Notes under the pieces: generated by a model
The model's database searches: none
Seen by the model: the letters and a program-made list of their open reading frames with translations, nothing else
What the model was told of the DNA's origin: nothing
Origin: Fontibacillus puldeungensis
GTDB taxonomy: Bacteria > Bacillota > Bacilli > Paenibacillales > Paenibacillaceae
Reading direction: 5' to 3'
Assembly: GCF_042678945.1 (NCBI RefSeq)
Contig: NZ_JBHTLM010000007.1
Span: 62,001 to 126,000 of the forward strand
Length of the DNA stretch: 64,000 bases
Shown: positions 35,826 through 44,265 of the stretch, in pieces
How the letters are laid out: every line of letters starts with the position of its first letter
Position numbering within the stretch: position 1 is the first letter of the stretch
Position numbers and translations under genes: made by a program

Positions 35826-36530
35826 TTAGATGGAAGATGTAATCATATCAAAAGCTTGATCAGGATCATCAGTGTCGTATAGCTCCAGCCAAGCCCCATA
35901 ATCCCCCTCGTAACGGATTTTGCCGTTATGCAGGAAGATAATATGACAGTCCAGATGCTTAAGATCATTTAGTTGATGGGTAGATAACACGACTGTTTTA
36001 TTCCGCTCGATTAAGCCTTCGATCATTCGAAAAATCTGATTTCTCGATGTCGGATCAACACCACTTGTCGGCTCATCGAATAAATACAGCTCCCGATCGG
36101 CTTGCTCCGCAAGCATTGTCGTGAACAGCCATCTTCGTTCTCCGACAGACATCTTTCCGATCTTGATGTCCCACAATCTCTGAAGCAAAAGTCTCTCCCG
36201 TTCCCGGTCGATCGGTATGTAATCTGAGCATGACGAGCTTGCTGGCTGGCTGCTGATTCTGCGAATAAATTTGCAAAAGTCTTTTCCTTTGATTTCGGGG
36301 GAGAAGAATACAGACTGGGTGATATATAAAATTTGCTCCAGACTGGGAAAATGGGCCACTCCCGATTGTGGACGTAATATGCCGGCCATCAGATCAAACA
36401 GCGTCGTTTTGCCCGCGCCGTTCGGGCCGACCAAAACGTTAATTTTATTCGGATGCAGCTCGAAATTGACGCCGTTTAGTACAGGATACTTTGCTTTTTT
36501 ATAGGTAAATACGATATTCTCGGCTTTCAC
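35826..36530 (-). CDS. ABC transporter ATP-binding protein
   Basis: 234 residues with Walker A GPNGAGKTT (about residue 35), Walker B ELYLFDEPTSG and the switch His (STHQ). The signature is MSVGERRW, a degenerate form of LSGGQ, and the Q-loop reads ITQSVFF. Together with the permease gene 21 bases upstream it makes a two-gene exporter of the bacteriocin/antibiotic or multidrug type. Cargo is unknown. Confidence 0.9.
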   Translation of the reverse strand: MKAENIVFTYKKAKYPVLNGVNFELHPNKINVLVGPNGAGKTTLFDLMAGILRPQSGVAHFPSLEQILYITQSVFFSPEIKGKDFCKFIRRISSQPASSSCSDYIPIDRERERLLLQRLWDIKIGKMSVGERRWLFTTMLAEQADRELYLFDEPTSGVDPTSRNQIFRMIEGLIERNKTVVLSTHQLNDLKHLDCHIIFLHNGKIRYEGDYGAWLELYDTDDPDQAFDMITSSI

Positions 36531-36551
36531 CCGGTTTGCTCCCTTCTCACA

Positions 36552-37268
36552 TTACCTTTGAATATAAGAGATCAGATTCATTTTTTTATAGGAGAATAAA
36601 CCTGCGGCTACATAAACGATACAAGAGGCCACAAGCAAATATGGAAATGCCCCATTTTTCAGGAAAACAATCATATGATTGATGAAACCGAACGGGTTCA
36701 TAAAAGTCCAAAAGGAATTATAGTGGTCGGTGTTCGCGGCCAACAGGAAAAGAGGATTAAGAACAATGTTGATCACGGTGCCAAGATCGCTGATTTTCAG
36801 CGGAAGGACCGTCAGCACCAGTGTCAAAAGTCCGAACGGCAAACTGCAGAACATAAGCATGAGAGAGTCCCACAAAAGATTCAACGAGAAAACATCGAAA
36901 TACAGTCCGACAATCACATTAAAGATCGTTAGGCTGAGATAGCAAAAAACGAGTTGGGTGACAAAAGTGGCTAAGACAAATGGAGATTTGCCTCCGGCGA
37001 TTAATACATATGTCTTGAGCAGCCCGTATTCTCGCATGCGGGCCAGCAATAAGCCGATTCCATTCACAAATGACGCAACGATGATATAGGTCCAAATCCA
37101 CCCCATATATAGAAGCTTCTGATCCTCAAGGGTCAAGCTGCTTGTGACACTGTCCTGAAAAAAAAGCGCCATCACCACAGGAAGCACAACCGTCCAAAAG
37201 AAGGTGATTTTCTCCAAGACCAATATTTTTAAATTCAAAATCGTAAATCCGTATACTTTGATGAGCAT
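36552..37268 (-). CDS. ABC-2 type transporter permease
   Basis: 238 residues with six hydrophobic spans and no soluble domain, as in ABC-2 permeases. It is co-oriented with the ATPase gene and 21 bases apart from it. The two would form a homodimeric-permease exporter. No immunity or peptide gene is visible next to it. Confidence 0.8.
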   Translation of the reverse strand: MLIKVYGFTILNLKILVLEKITFFWTVVLPVVMALFFQDSVTSSLTLEDQKLLYMGWIWTYIIVASFVNGIGLLLARMREYGLLKTYVLIAGGKSPFVLATFVTQLVFCYLSLTIFNVIVGLYFDVFSLNLLWDSLMLMFCSLPFGLLTLVLTVLPLKISDLGTVINIVLNPLFLLAANTDHYNSFWTFMNPFGFINHMIVFLKNGAFPYLLVASCIVYVAAGLFSYKKMNLISYIQR

Positions 37269-37479
37269 GCCGTCCCCTCTTCACTTTTGACTTAAAATGG
37301 CTAATTATTTGTAATACGTAAAATACTAAACAACTAATCATGTCGAAGTAAGGGGAAAGTGGTCGAATTTTCTGAATGATTATTATTTTTTGTTAGAATT
37401 TAGGAGGTAAGGCGGCGTAATAGTACAATTGCGGTGGTGTATCGCGGGTAGTCTATGGTTAATCCTTTGGCTGGATAAA

Positions 37480-37676
37480 ATAAGGGAAAATTAGGGCCTT
37501 ATTTGGCCTATTTCCCCTCTCTATACGAAAATAGGAGAAAATCATGTACCTATTTCTCCTTTTTCCCTGTGAAACCCACTGCATAAGCGGCTTTAACGGA
37601 AAATAAGGCCATAAAATTCCCCTATTATTTCAAAATGCGCTCATTTTGCTTGAATAAGGCCATTTTTTACCCTTAT
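37480..37676. repeat. Four-box intergenic element B
   Basis: Four 23-bp boxes at 37480-37502, 37531-37553, 37603-37625 and 37654-37676 with the plan ATAR-GRS-N9-NMC-YTAT, for example ATAA-GGG-AAAATTAGG-GCC-TTAT. Box starts are 51, 72 and 51 bases apart. Box 1 equals the reverse complement of box 4 at 19 of 23 positions, and box 2 that of box 3 at 16. The inner distance is 10 bases longer than in elements A, C and D, about one helical turn. It lies between the ABC permease gene and the end of the serine hydrolase gene. Confidence 0.85.
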
Positions 37677-37702
37677 ACTCAGCGGCACGCTTTGGCAGCG
37701 CG

Positions 37703-38839
37703 CTAATCCACCAGTGCTGCGACGGCCGCGTTGTGGAATTTGGAGCGCAGCCCGGCGATGGAGCGTTCACGGCCGTAGTGAACGCGGTTGGTCAGCAGTA
37801 CGCAGACCAGTTCGCGGAGCGGGTCGACGTACACGCTCGTCCCCGTGAACCCGGTGTGTCCGTAGGACACCGGGGAGAACTGGTCGCCCGCGGCGTCAAA
37901 CGGATCGCCGCGGAGCACCCACCCGAGGCCGCGCTTCCCGCCGGGAACGCCGGCCGTGCAAGTGCGGGTCGCCACCTCCACAGCGGCGGCCGACAACACC
38001 CGGCGCCCGGCGGCGCTGCGCCCGCCGCCCAGCCACATCTCCGCGTACGACGCCAGGTCGTCCGCGGTGGAGAACAGGCCGGCGTGACCGCTCACGCCGC
38101 CCATGGCCCTGGCGTTCTCGTCGTGTACGACGCCGAGAACGCAGCCGCCGCCGAGCCCCGGGTCGGGCTCGGTCCCGGCCATGCGCCGGCGCAGCGAAGC
38201 CGCCGGCAGGTAGCCGCTGGCCGCCATGCCCAGCGGCGCAAACAGCGCCGTCGCCGCAAGCGTAGCGAGCGGCGTCCCCGCCACCTCGGCGACGATCTCG
38301 CCGAGCAGGATATAGCCGAGGTCGCTGTATTCCACCGCCGACCCCGGCTCTGATTTAAGCGGGGCTCCGCAAACCCGAGCGATGATCTCCTCCCGGCTCC
38401 AGCCATGGGAATACAGATTCATGTACGGAGCCAGCCCCGCCGTATGTGTAAGCAGATGGCGGATCGTGACGATGTCCGCATGCTGTCCTTGCGCTGCCGT
38501 AAATGCCGGAAGATATGTCGTCACAGGGTCGTCAAGCTGCAGCTTGCCTTGATCAGCCAGCATCAAAACCAGCGGCAGCGTGACGACCACCTTTGTCAGT
38601 GATGCGCAGTCGTAAACTGTATCAAACGACACCGGCACTTTTCCGCTTTCGTCATCCACGGCGTTGCCGCAGGCAAAGCGAACCCGCTGACCATACCGGG
38701 CAATGACCGCCACCCCGCCCGGTATGTCTCCTTGTACAACCGCCTCGCGGAGAGTATCCCCGATTTGACTGGCCTTTTCCAGGCTCATTCCAAGCGCTTC
38801 AGCCGCCGAAGTATCACGAAGATCCGTTATTAGGCACAT
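37703..38839 (-). CDS. Serine hydrolase, class C beta-lactamase family
   Basis: 378 residues with the SxxK motif in CASLTKVV, the YxN-type motif as YSDLGY and the third motif as GHTGFTG. No signal peptide, so a cytoplasmic esterase or peptidase role is more likely than antibiotic resistance. GAGGAG stands 8 bases before the ATG. The stretch 37730-38340 is markedly richer in GC (many GCC/GCG Ala codons) than the 5' third and the neighbouring genes. Confidence 0.88.
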   Translation of the reverse strand: MCLITDLRDTSAAEALGMSLEKASQIGDTLREAVVQGDIPGGVAVIARYGQRVRFACGNAVDDESGKVPVSFDTVYDCASLTKVVVTLPLVLMLADQGKLQLDDPVTTYLPAFTAAQGQHADIVTIRHLLTHTAGLAPYMNLYSHGWSREEIIARVCGAPLKSEPGSAVEYSDLGYILLGEIVAEVAGTPLATLAATALFAPLGMAASGYLPAASLRRRMAGTEPDPGLGGGCVLGVVHDENARAMGGVSGHAGLFSTADDLASYAEMWLGGGRSAAGRRVLSAAAVEVATRTCTAGVPGGKRGLGWVLRGDPFDAAGDQFSPVSYGHTGFTGTSVYVDPLRELVCVLLTNRVHYGRERSIAGLRSKFHNAAVAALVD

Positions 38840-38990
38840 GCTTCATTCTCCTCATCTCACATTTACTATTATCCTACCGTTCTGGTTAGCTATCGTTAGT
38901 GCTATTATATAATGTAGATTTTTTATTTCAATAACAGTTTTAACACATGAAAAATAATTTCATATAAACTTCTAAAACTCATTCTCACAA

Positions 38991-39037
38991 AACAAGGCTG
39001 CCCGCTAGGTCCAAAAAAACCTAAGGCAGCCTTGTCG
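38991..39037 (-). terminator. Rho-independent terminator after aldA
   Basis: ACAAGGCTGCC pairs with GGCAGCCTTGT as an 11-bp stem with an inner AGGT/ACCT pairing. On the minus strand it is followed by TTTTGTG. It lies about 55 bases after the aldA stop. Confidence 0.8.
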
Positions 39038-39090
39038 TTAACTCGCCGAGCCTATTTTATTTTTTTCGATAATGAGATCAGTGCACCGTA

Positions 39091-40536
39091 TTACTTAACA
39101 CCTTTATCATACTGGAGATAAACAACCTGGGTTTGCAAATATTCGTTCAGGCCGTGCTTGCCGTCGGCGCCGCCGATCCCGGATTTTCTCCAGCCGGCAT
39201 GGAAGCCCTGCATAGCTTCGAAATTTTCACGGTTAATGTACGTTTCCCCAAATTTCAGCCGCTTGATTGCCTTCATCGCAACATTCAGGTTTTGCGTATA
39301 CAAAGAAGACGTCAGGCCGTATTCGCAATCATTGGCGAGCGCAATCGCTTCGTCCAAATTGCTGAAGAAAACGATCGGAACAACCGGACCGAAAATTTCC
39401 TCCCGAACAATCTCCATCTCATTGGTCGCATCCACGATGACGGTTGGTTCAAAAAAGGCACCTTTTCCATCCACCTTTTTGCCGCCGCATAAAACCTTCG
39501 CCCCTTCTTCTACCGCAAGGTTTACCTTTTGCTGAACGGAATCCTGTGCGGCCTTGTTGATGAGCGGCCCCATTTGAATGCCCGTCTCTTGAAGCGGATC
39601 GCCGTATTTGACCGATTTCATCGCTTCGACAAGGCGGTTCGTGAATTCATCCTTAATCTTCTCATGCACGTATACACGTTCCGCGCAGTTGCACACCTGT
39701 CCGGTGTTAATAACGCGGGAGTCCACAATCGCTTTGACCGCAAGATCAAGGTCGGCGTCATCCATGACGATCGCTGGCGCTTTCCCGCCAAGCTCCAAGC
39801 TGACTTTGATGATGTTCTCGGCAGCGGCTTCCATTACTTTTTGTCCGGCAGGAACGCTGCCTGTCAGACTAACCATCCCCACCCTCGGGTTGCTGGCCAG
39901 CTCTTGGCCAACCTCGCCGCCGCGGCCGGTAACTAGGTTAAAGACGCCCTTAGGCAGTCCGACTCGATCTACGATTTTTGTAAATGCAATCGCATTGTTC
40001 GGAGATTCGGCACTTGGTTTTACGACGATCGTATTCCCTGTAATAAGCGCCGGTGCCATTTTTCTCGCAATCAGGAAGAAAGGGAAGTTCCAGGGCAGGA
40101 TGCCCGTGGTTACGCCGATCGCTCTTTTGAATACGAAAATATTTTCATTATCGCGGTCGCTCTGAACGATTTCGCCTTCATAACGCCGCGCCCATTCCGC
40201 CATATAGTCCATATAGTCCGCCGTAAAATTAACCTCTACGGTGGAAAGCTCCAGCGTCTTGCCCACCTCTTCCGAGATCAGCCGCGCGATATGGTCCGAT
40301 TCCGCCCGAATGCCGTCCGCAATCGCATGCAAATATCTTCCCCGCTCCACGGCAGGCGTCTCTTCCCATGCTACCTGTGCAGCCTCAGCTGCATCGATTG
40401 CGCGTATGACATCCGCCTTCGCAGCTTTCGGAACCTGTGAAATCACTTCATCTGTTGATGGGTTCGTTACGTCCATCCACTCTCCGTTTTCCGACTCCGT
40501 AAACTGGCCATCGATGTACATCAGATGTTTCTCCAT
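39091..40536 (-). CDS. aldA: Lactaldehyde/glycolaldehyde dehydrogenase
   Basis: 481-residue NAD-dependent aldehyde dehydrogenase. It follows Escherichia coli AldA nearly throughout, including HLMYIDGQF, TADYIDYMAEWARRYEGEI-like sequence, GVTTGILPWNFPFFLIARK, the catalytic Cys in GQVCNCAERVYV, Glu in LELGGKAPAIVMD and GETYINRENFEAMQGFHAGW. AldA oxidises L-lactaldehyde from fucose or rhamnose breakdown to L-lactate. The divergent lutABC genes then oxidise lactate to pyruvate, so the two units form one pathway. The promoter carries a cre site on its -10. Confidence 0.93.
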   Translation of the reverse strand: MEKHLMYIDGQFTESENGEWMDVTNPSTDEVISQVPKAAKADVIRAIDAAEAAQVAWEETPAVERGRYLHAIADGIRAESDHIARLISEEVGKTLELSTVEVNFTADYMDYMAEWARRYEGEIVQSDRDNENIFVFKRAIGVTTGILPWNFPFFLIARKMAPALITGNTIVVKPSAESPNNAIAFTKIVDRVGLPKGVFNLVTGRGGEVGQELASNPRVGMVSLTGSVPAGQKVMEAAAENIIKVSLELGGKAPAIVMDDADLDLAVKAIVDSRVINTGQVCNCAERVYVHEKIKDEFTNRLVEAMKSVKYGDPLQETGIQMGPLINKAAQDSVQQKVNLAVEEGAKVLCGGKKVDGKGAFFEPTVIVDATNEMEIVREEIFGPVVPIVFFSNLDEAIALANDCEYGLTSSLYTQNLNVAMKAIKRLKFGETYINRENFEAMQGFHAGWRKSGIGGADGKHGLNEYLQTQVVYLQYDKGVK

Positions 40537-40582
40537 TGGTACTTTCCCCCTTAGATTAAAATTACGGCTTTACTCACGACGA

Positions 40583-40612
40583 ATTGTAAGCGTTGTCAGT
40601 GACTTTTGTCAA
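40583..40612 (-). promoter_or_regulatory. aldA promoter
   Basis: On the minus strand TTGACA (40607-40612) and TACAAT (40583-40588) are separated by 18 bases, a near-consensus vegetative promoter, about 45 bases before the aldA start. Confidence 0.8.
40585..40598. promoter_or_regulatory. CcpA cre site overlapping the aldA -10
   Basis: TGTAAGCGTTGTCA fits the cre consensus TGWAANCGNTNWCA at every position. Its overlap with the -10 predicts carbon catabolite repression of aldA by CcpA, and perhaps of lutABC. Confidence 0.85.
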
Positions 40613-40795
40613 CTACAATCATAGCATGCCTATGATAAAATATATGTTTTTATGTTGATTTTGTATGTTGTTTTTCCCCTTTTTGCGTTACACTTATCTC
40701 CGTAAAATACTTTATTCAAAATTAAAAACAACAGAATCAAAATAAAATGCCGCCCTATACCCAAATAGGTCCGACAGAATAGATGGAGGGATTGT

Positions 40796-41542
40796 ATGAA
40801 AGTCAGCATTTTTTCAACCTGTCTAGTTGATCTGATGTTTCCAAATGTGGGAAAAGCGATGGTCGAGGTGCTTGAGAGGTTGGGTTGTGAAACCGACTTT
40901 CCGGCTTCCCAGGTTTGCTGCGGACAGCCGACTTACAATAGCGGTTACCTTGAAGACTCCAAAAATGCCATGAAAAACATGATGCTCGCCTTTGAGCATT
41001 CCGACTATGTCGTTGGGCCTTCAGGTTCGTGCGTCGCGATGTTTCATGAATACCCTGCAATTTTTAAGGGAGATCCCGAGTGGGAATTGAAAGCGATTGC
41101 ACTCAAAGAGAAAAGCTTTGAATTCACCCAGTTTATCGTACGTTTGCTGGGAATCACAGATGTCGGAGCCCGGTTGGACGGAATCGCCACCTATCATAGA
41201 TCCTGCCATATGACCAGACTGCTTGGCGAAAAAGAAACACCTTTCCTGCTTCTGGAGAATGTGTCCGGCCTTCAGCTCAAGCCGCTGAAAAACCTGGACA
41301 ATTGCTGCGGCTTCGGGGGCACCTTTTCGGTCAAAATGCCGGAAATCTCCGAGCAGATGGTCGATGAGAAGTCTGCCTGCGTCATCGATACCGGGGCTGA
41401 CATTTTGATCAGCGCCGATATGGGCTGCCTGATGAATATCGGCGGGCGCTTGTCGCGTGAAGGTAAAACAATTCGAGTCATGCACATCGCCGAGGTGCTG
41501 AATAGTGTGCCGGAATCCGTGAAAGGAGGCGCTTTGGTATGA
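40796..41542 (+). CDS. lutA: Lactate utilization protein A
   Basis: 248 residues with the two CCG-type cysteine-rich motifs (VCCGQPTYNSG at about 40 and CCGFGGTFSVKMPEIS near 170) found in LutA and glycolate oxidase GlpC-like subunits. It is part of the LutABC L-lactate oxidation complex that turns L-lactate into pyruvate. GGAGGG stands 5 bases before the ATG. Its stop overlaps the lutB start by 4 bases. Confidence 0.93.
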   Translation: MKVSIFSTCLVDLMFPNVGKAMVEVLERLGCETDFPASQVCCGQPTYNSGYLEDSKNAMKNMMLAFEHSDYVVGPSGSCVAMFHEYPAIFKGDPEWELKAIALKEKSFEFTQFIVRLLGITDVGARLDGIATYHRSCHMTRLLGEKETPFLLLENVSGLQLKPLKNLDNCCGFGGTFSVKMPEISEQMVDEKSACVIDTGADILISADMGCLMNIGGRLSREGKTIRVMHIAEVLNSVPESVKGGALV

Positions 41543-42966
41543 GCCTGCAAATCGACAAGCGAAAGTTTGGCGAGCGAACCTCGGATGGGATCGACAACGA
41601 GTTCATGCGCAGCGCCGTCAGTTCGGCGCAGGACAGCTTGAAGGCCAGACGTCTCTCCGCCGCTGAGGCTTTGGGAGAATGGGAGCAGTGGCGGGAGCTC
41701 GGCCAGCAAATTCGCCAGCACACGCTGGCGAATTTGGATTACTATCTGGAGGAGCTGGCCCTGAATATTGAGAAAAAGGGCGGACATATCTATTTTGCCA
41801 AAACGAAAGAAGAAGCGAGCAGCTACATCCGGGATGTCGTCGTGAAGAAGAAGGCGAAAAAAATCGTCAAATCCAAATCGATGGTCACGGAGGAAATCGA
41901 AATGAACCGCGTGCTGCTCGATGCTGGCTGCCAGCTGGTCGAGACCGATCTCGGCGAATATATCCTTCAGGTGGACGATTGGGATCCGCCGTCCCATATT
42001 GTAGCTCCGGCGCTGCATAAGGACCGGACCCAAGTCAAAAGAGTCTTCGCCGAGCACCTCGGCTACGAGGGGGATGAAACGCCAGAGCACTTGGCTCGGT
42101 TCGCGCGGAAGGTACTGCGGGAGAAGTTTCTTGAAGCCGATGTCGGCATCACGGGCTGCAACTTCGCCATCGCGAATTTGGGAGCGATCAACCTCGTCAC
42201 GAATGAGGGTAACGGAGACCTGACCGCCGCCATCCCGAAAACGCATATTGCAGTGATGGGCATGGAGCGCATCGTACCCAGCTTAGAGGAAATGGAAGTC
42301 CTCGACAACCTGCTCTGCCGCAGCGCCGTCGGCCAGAAGCTGACCAGCTACATTACAGTGATGGGCCCTTCGCGGCCCGGAGATTCAGACGGCCCTGAAG
42401 ATTTCCACCTCGTTGTCGTGGACAACGGCCGCTCTGATATTTTAGCAAGCGAATTCAGCGAAGCGCTTCAATGCATCCGGTGCGGAGCCTGCCTCAACGT
42501 TTGCCCGGTCTACCGGCATATCGGCGGCCACGCCTACGGCTCCATCTATCCCGGCCCAATCGGGGCGGTAATTACGCCGCTCTTAGGCGGCTATGATGAC
42601 TTCAAAGAGCTTCCATTCGCCTCAAGCCTGTGCGCCGCCTGCACCGATGTCTGCCCGGTGAAAATCCCGCTGCACGAACAACTGATCCGGCATCGTCAGA
42701 ACATCGTCAGCGAGAACCGAACAAGCTCCGGCGAACGTATGCAGATGAAGGCGATTAGTAAGGTGACGTCTTCGCACTCCTTGTTCGGAAAAGCTTTAAG
42801 GTTGGCGAATTCGGGCAGCAAGCTGCTGAGCAAGCATGGTAAAATCGTACGCGGACCTTCGATGATCCGCGGCTGGATCGACGTCAGGGACATGCCGCAG
42901 CCTGTGAAGCAAAGAGATAGCTTCCGAACCTGGTACGAAACACGCAAAGGAGGCGACAGAAAGTGA
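41539..42966 (+). CDS. lutB: Lactate utilization protein B, iron-sulfur subunit
   Basis: 475 residues. It carries two 4Fe-4S clusters late in the chain, CIRCGACLNVCPVY (about 314-327) and CAACTDVCPV (about 364-373), after a long LutB/YkgF-type N-terminal domain. It works with LutA and LutC in lactate oxidation. The start overlaps lutA (ATGA) and the end overlaps the lutC start, so the three are translationally coupled. Confidence 0.93.
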   Translation: MSLQIDKRKFGERTSDGIDNEFMRSAVSSAQDSLKARRLSAAEALGEWEQWRELGQQIRQHTLANLDYYLEELALNIEKKGGHIYFAKTKEEASSYIRDVVVKKKAKKIVKSKSMVTEEIEMNRVLLDAGCQLVETDLGEYILQVDDWDPPSHIVAPALHKDRTQVKRVFAEHLGYEGDETPEHLARFARKVLREKFLEADVGITGCNFAIANLGAINLVTNEGNGDLTAAIPKTHIAVMGMERIVPSLEEMEVLDNLLCRSAVGQKLTSYITVMGPSRPGDSDGPEDFHLVVVDNGRSDILASEFSEALQCIRCGACLNVCPVYRHIGGHAYGSIYPGPIGAVITPLLGGYDDFKELPFASSLCAACTDVCPVKIPLHEQLIRHRQNIVSENRTSSGERMQMKAISKVTSSHSLFGKALRLANSGSKLLSKHGKIVRGPSMIRGWIDVRDMPQPVKQRDSFRTWYETRKGGDRK

Positions 42967-43640
42967 CAATTTCGAATCGCGAAGCTTTTCTGGACAACAT
43001 CGCCGCTAAGCTTGGGCGGGAACGAAAGCGTGACGTCAAACGTCCGGCATGGATCCATCATGTCCACCAGGAGACGCTGCAGGGGAAAACAACGGAAGAA
43101 CTCATCGATATTTTTAAAAAGCAATGTGCCCTTATCCATACCGAAGTGATCGAATCCACTCCCGAGGCTTTGCAGAAAACGCTGGATGGCCTTATCGACG
43201 CTTACGGCGGAGGTCCCATCATTCGTTCGGGTGATCAACGCTTTACTGAGTACGATCTTACATTCACGGGAGACTCCTATATCTGGCAGGAAACCGCGGG
43301 ACGCGAGGAAAATATTCGCCGGGCCGCATCGGCCAATACGGCGATTGTTTTTGCGGACTATGCGCTGGCCGAATCGGGTACGATTGTCGTGGAGAGCCGC
43401 CCCGATCAAGGCCGGTCGCTGCATTTTCTCCCTACGCATTACATTGCAATTATTGAGAAAAAGCGGATCGTCCCCCGCTCCACGCAGGCGGCAGCCGACC
43501 TCAATCGGCGCATCGAAGCCGGTGAGCCGATCGGATCCTGCATTAACCTGATCTCCGGTCCATCCAACTCGGCCGACATCGAAATGCAGCTTGTCGTCGG
43601 CGTTCATGGCCCGCTTCAAGCGACCTATGTACTGATCTGA
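42963..43640 (+). CDS. lutC: Lactate utilization protein C
   Basis: 225 residues of the LUD (DUF162) family. It starts at a GTG overlapping the lutB stop, with AGGAGG 9 bases upstream. Typical motifs are ADYALAESGTIVVES, RSLHFLPTHYIAII and LISGPSNSADIEMQLVVGVHGP. It completes the lutABC unit. Confidence 0.92.
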   Translation: MTISNREAFLDNIAAKLGRERKRDVKRPAWIHHVHQETLQGKTTEELIDIFKKQCALIHTEVIESTPEALQKTLDGLIDAYGGGPIIRSGDQRFTEYDLTFTGDSYIWQETAGREENIRRAASANTAIVFADYALAESGTIVVESRPDQGRSLHFLPTHYIAIIEKKRIVPRSTQAAADLNRRIEAGEPIGSCINLISGPSNSADIEMQLVVGVHGPLQATYVLI

Positions 43641-43703
43641 AAACTGATCTGAGGTCAGTCGCTTACACCTTTAACACGCTGGCCATGGCACCTTCAGTCA
43701 GAT

Positions 43704-43890
43704 ATAGATGTAAAATGTGCATCTAAAATGATTATTTTTTCCACTTTATATATTTTAATTGTATAAAGTACATTTAAAAGCCCTCTTAATCCTGGCCATC
43801 GGCCTTGTTAGGCTAAATAAATGTACTTTTTGCATTTATTTTCCTTAATTTCGGAGGAAGCCGTAAATTAAGTGTATAAAGTACATCTAA
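43704..43890. repeat. Four-box intergenic element C
   Basis: Four 23-bp boxes at 43704-43726, 43755-43777, 43817-43839 and 43868-43890, for example ATAA-ATG-TACTTTTTG-CAT-TTAT and TTAA-GTG-TATAAAGTA-CAT-CTAA. Box starts are 51, 62 and 51 bases apart. Box 2 equals the reverse complement of box 3 at 18 of 23 positions. It is closest in sequence to element D (shared GTACTTTTTGCA core). It lies just after lutC, before a tatC remnant. Confidence 0.88.
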
Positions 43891-43954
43891 CCGATGAAGG
43901 GACAATAGCCAAGCATTAAACTGTCCTAGACAGGAATCGCCCCACCATTTATGG

Positions 43955-44165
43955 CTATCTGACATAAGTTATATGAAGCGCCCCCCTCAATTCATATAAC
44001 ACGAACAACGGTAAAATGACTAAGATATCCGACACGATATCCGGCGGCGTAATCGTAATCGCTGTTATAATCAGCGCCTTGTCCGAATTTCCCCCCGCTT
44101 TGTTAATGACATCATCAAAGGCAGCAACGTCGTCATAGCGGTAACCTTTCCTTGCAGCAGGCCTA
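43955..44165 (-). pseudogene. Remnant of a tatC gene (3' end)
   Basis: On the minus strand one frame ends KALIITAITITPPD then IVSDILVILPLFVLYELRG and a stop at 43955, matching the C-terminal part of TatC (..ITPPELLSHMMVTVPLLILYEIS..). Further upstream another frame gives MTTLLPLMMSLTKRGE, resembling the preceding TatC segment, so a frameshift separates them. No start and no N-terminal four helices are present. It is a decayed fragment of a twin-arginine translocase gene. Confidence 0.65.
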
Positions 44166-44265
44166 AAAAAGCAAACTTTAATAGCTCTATAAATTTATCC
44201 TTGATGATCCTCCAGCAATATGATTCATGTCTGTCAAAACCAAGCAGCTTACATAAACCAAAGCG

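Noticed and set aside
41272..43619. Long minus-strand open frames (324 and 307 residues) opposite lutA, lutB and lutC
   Set aside because: They are antisense shadows of well-recognised lutABC genes in a GC-rich stretch; the proteins have no recognisable domains.
43641..44265. A riboswitch or other structured RNA before the exporter genes
   Set aside because: The region lies after both converging gene ends; its structure is explained by element C and the tatC remnant.
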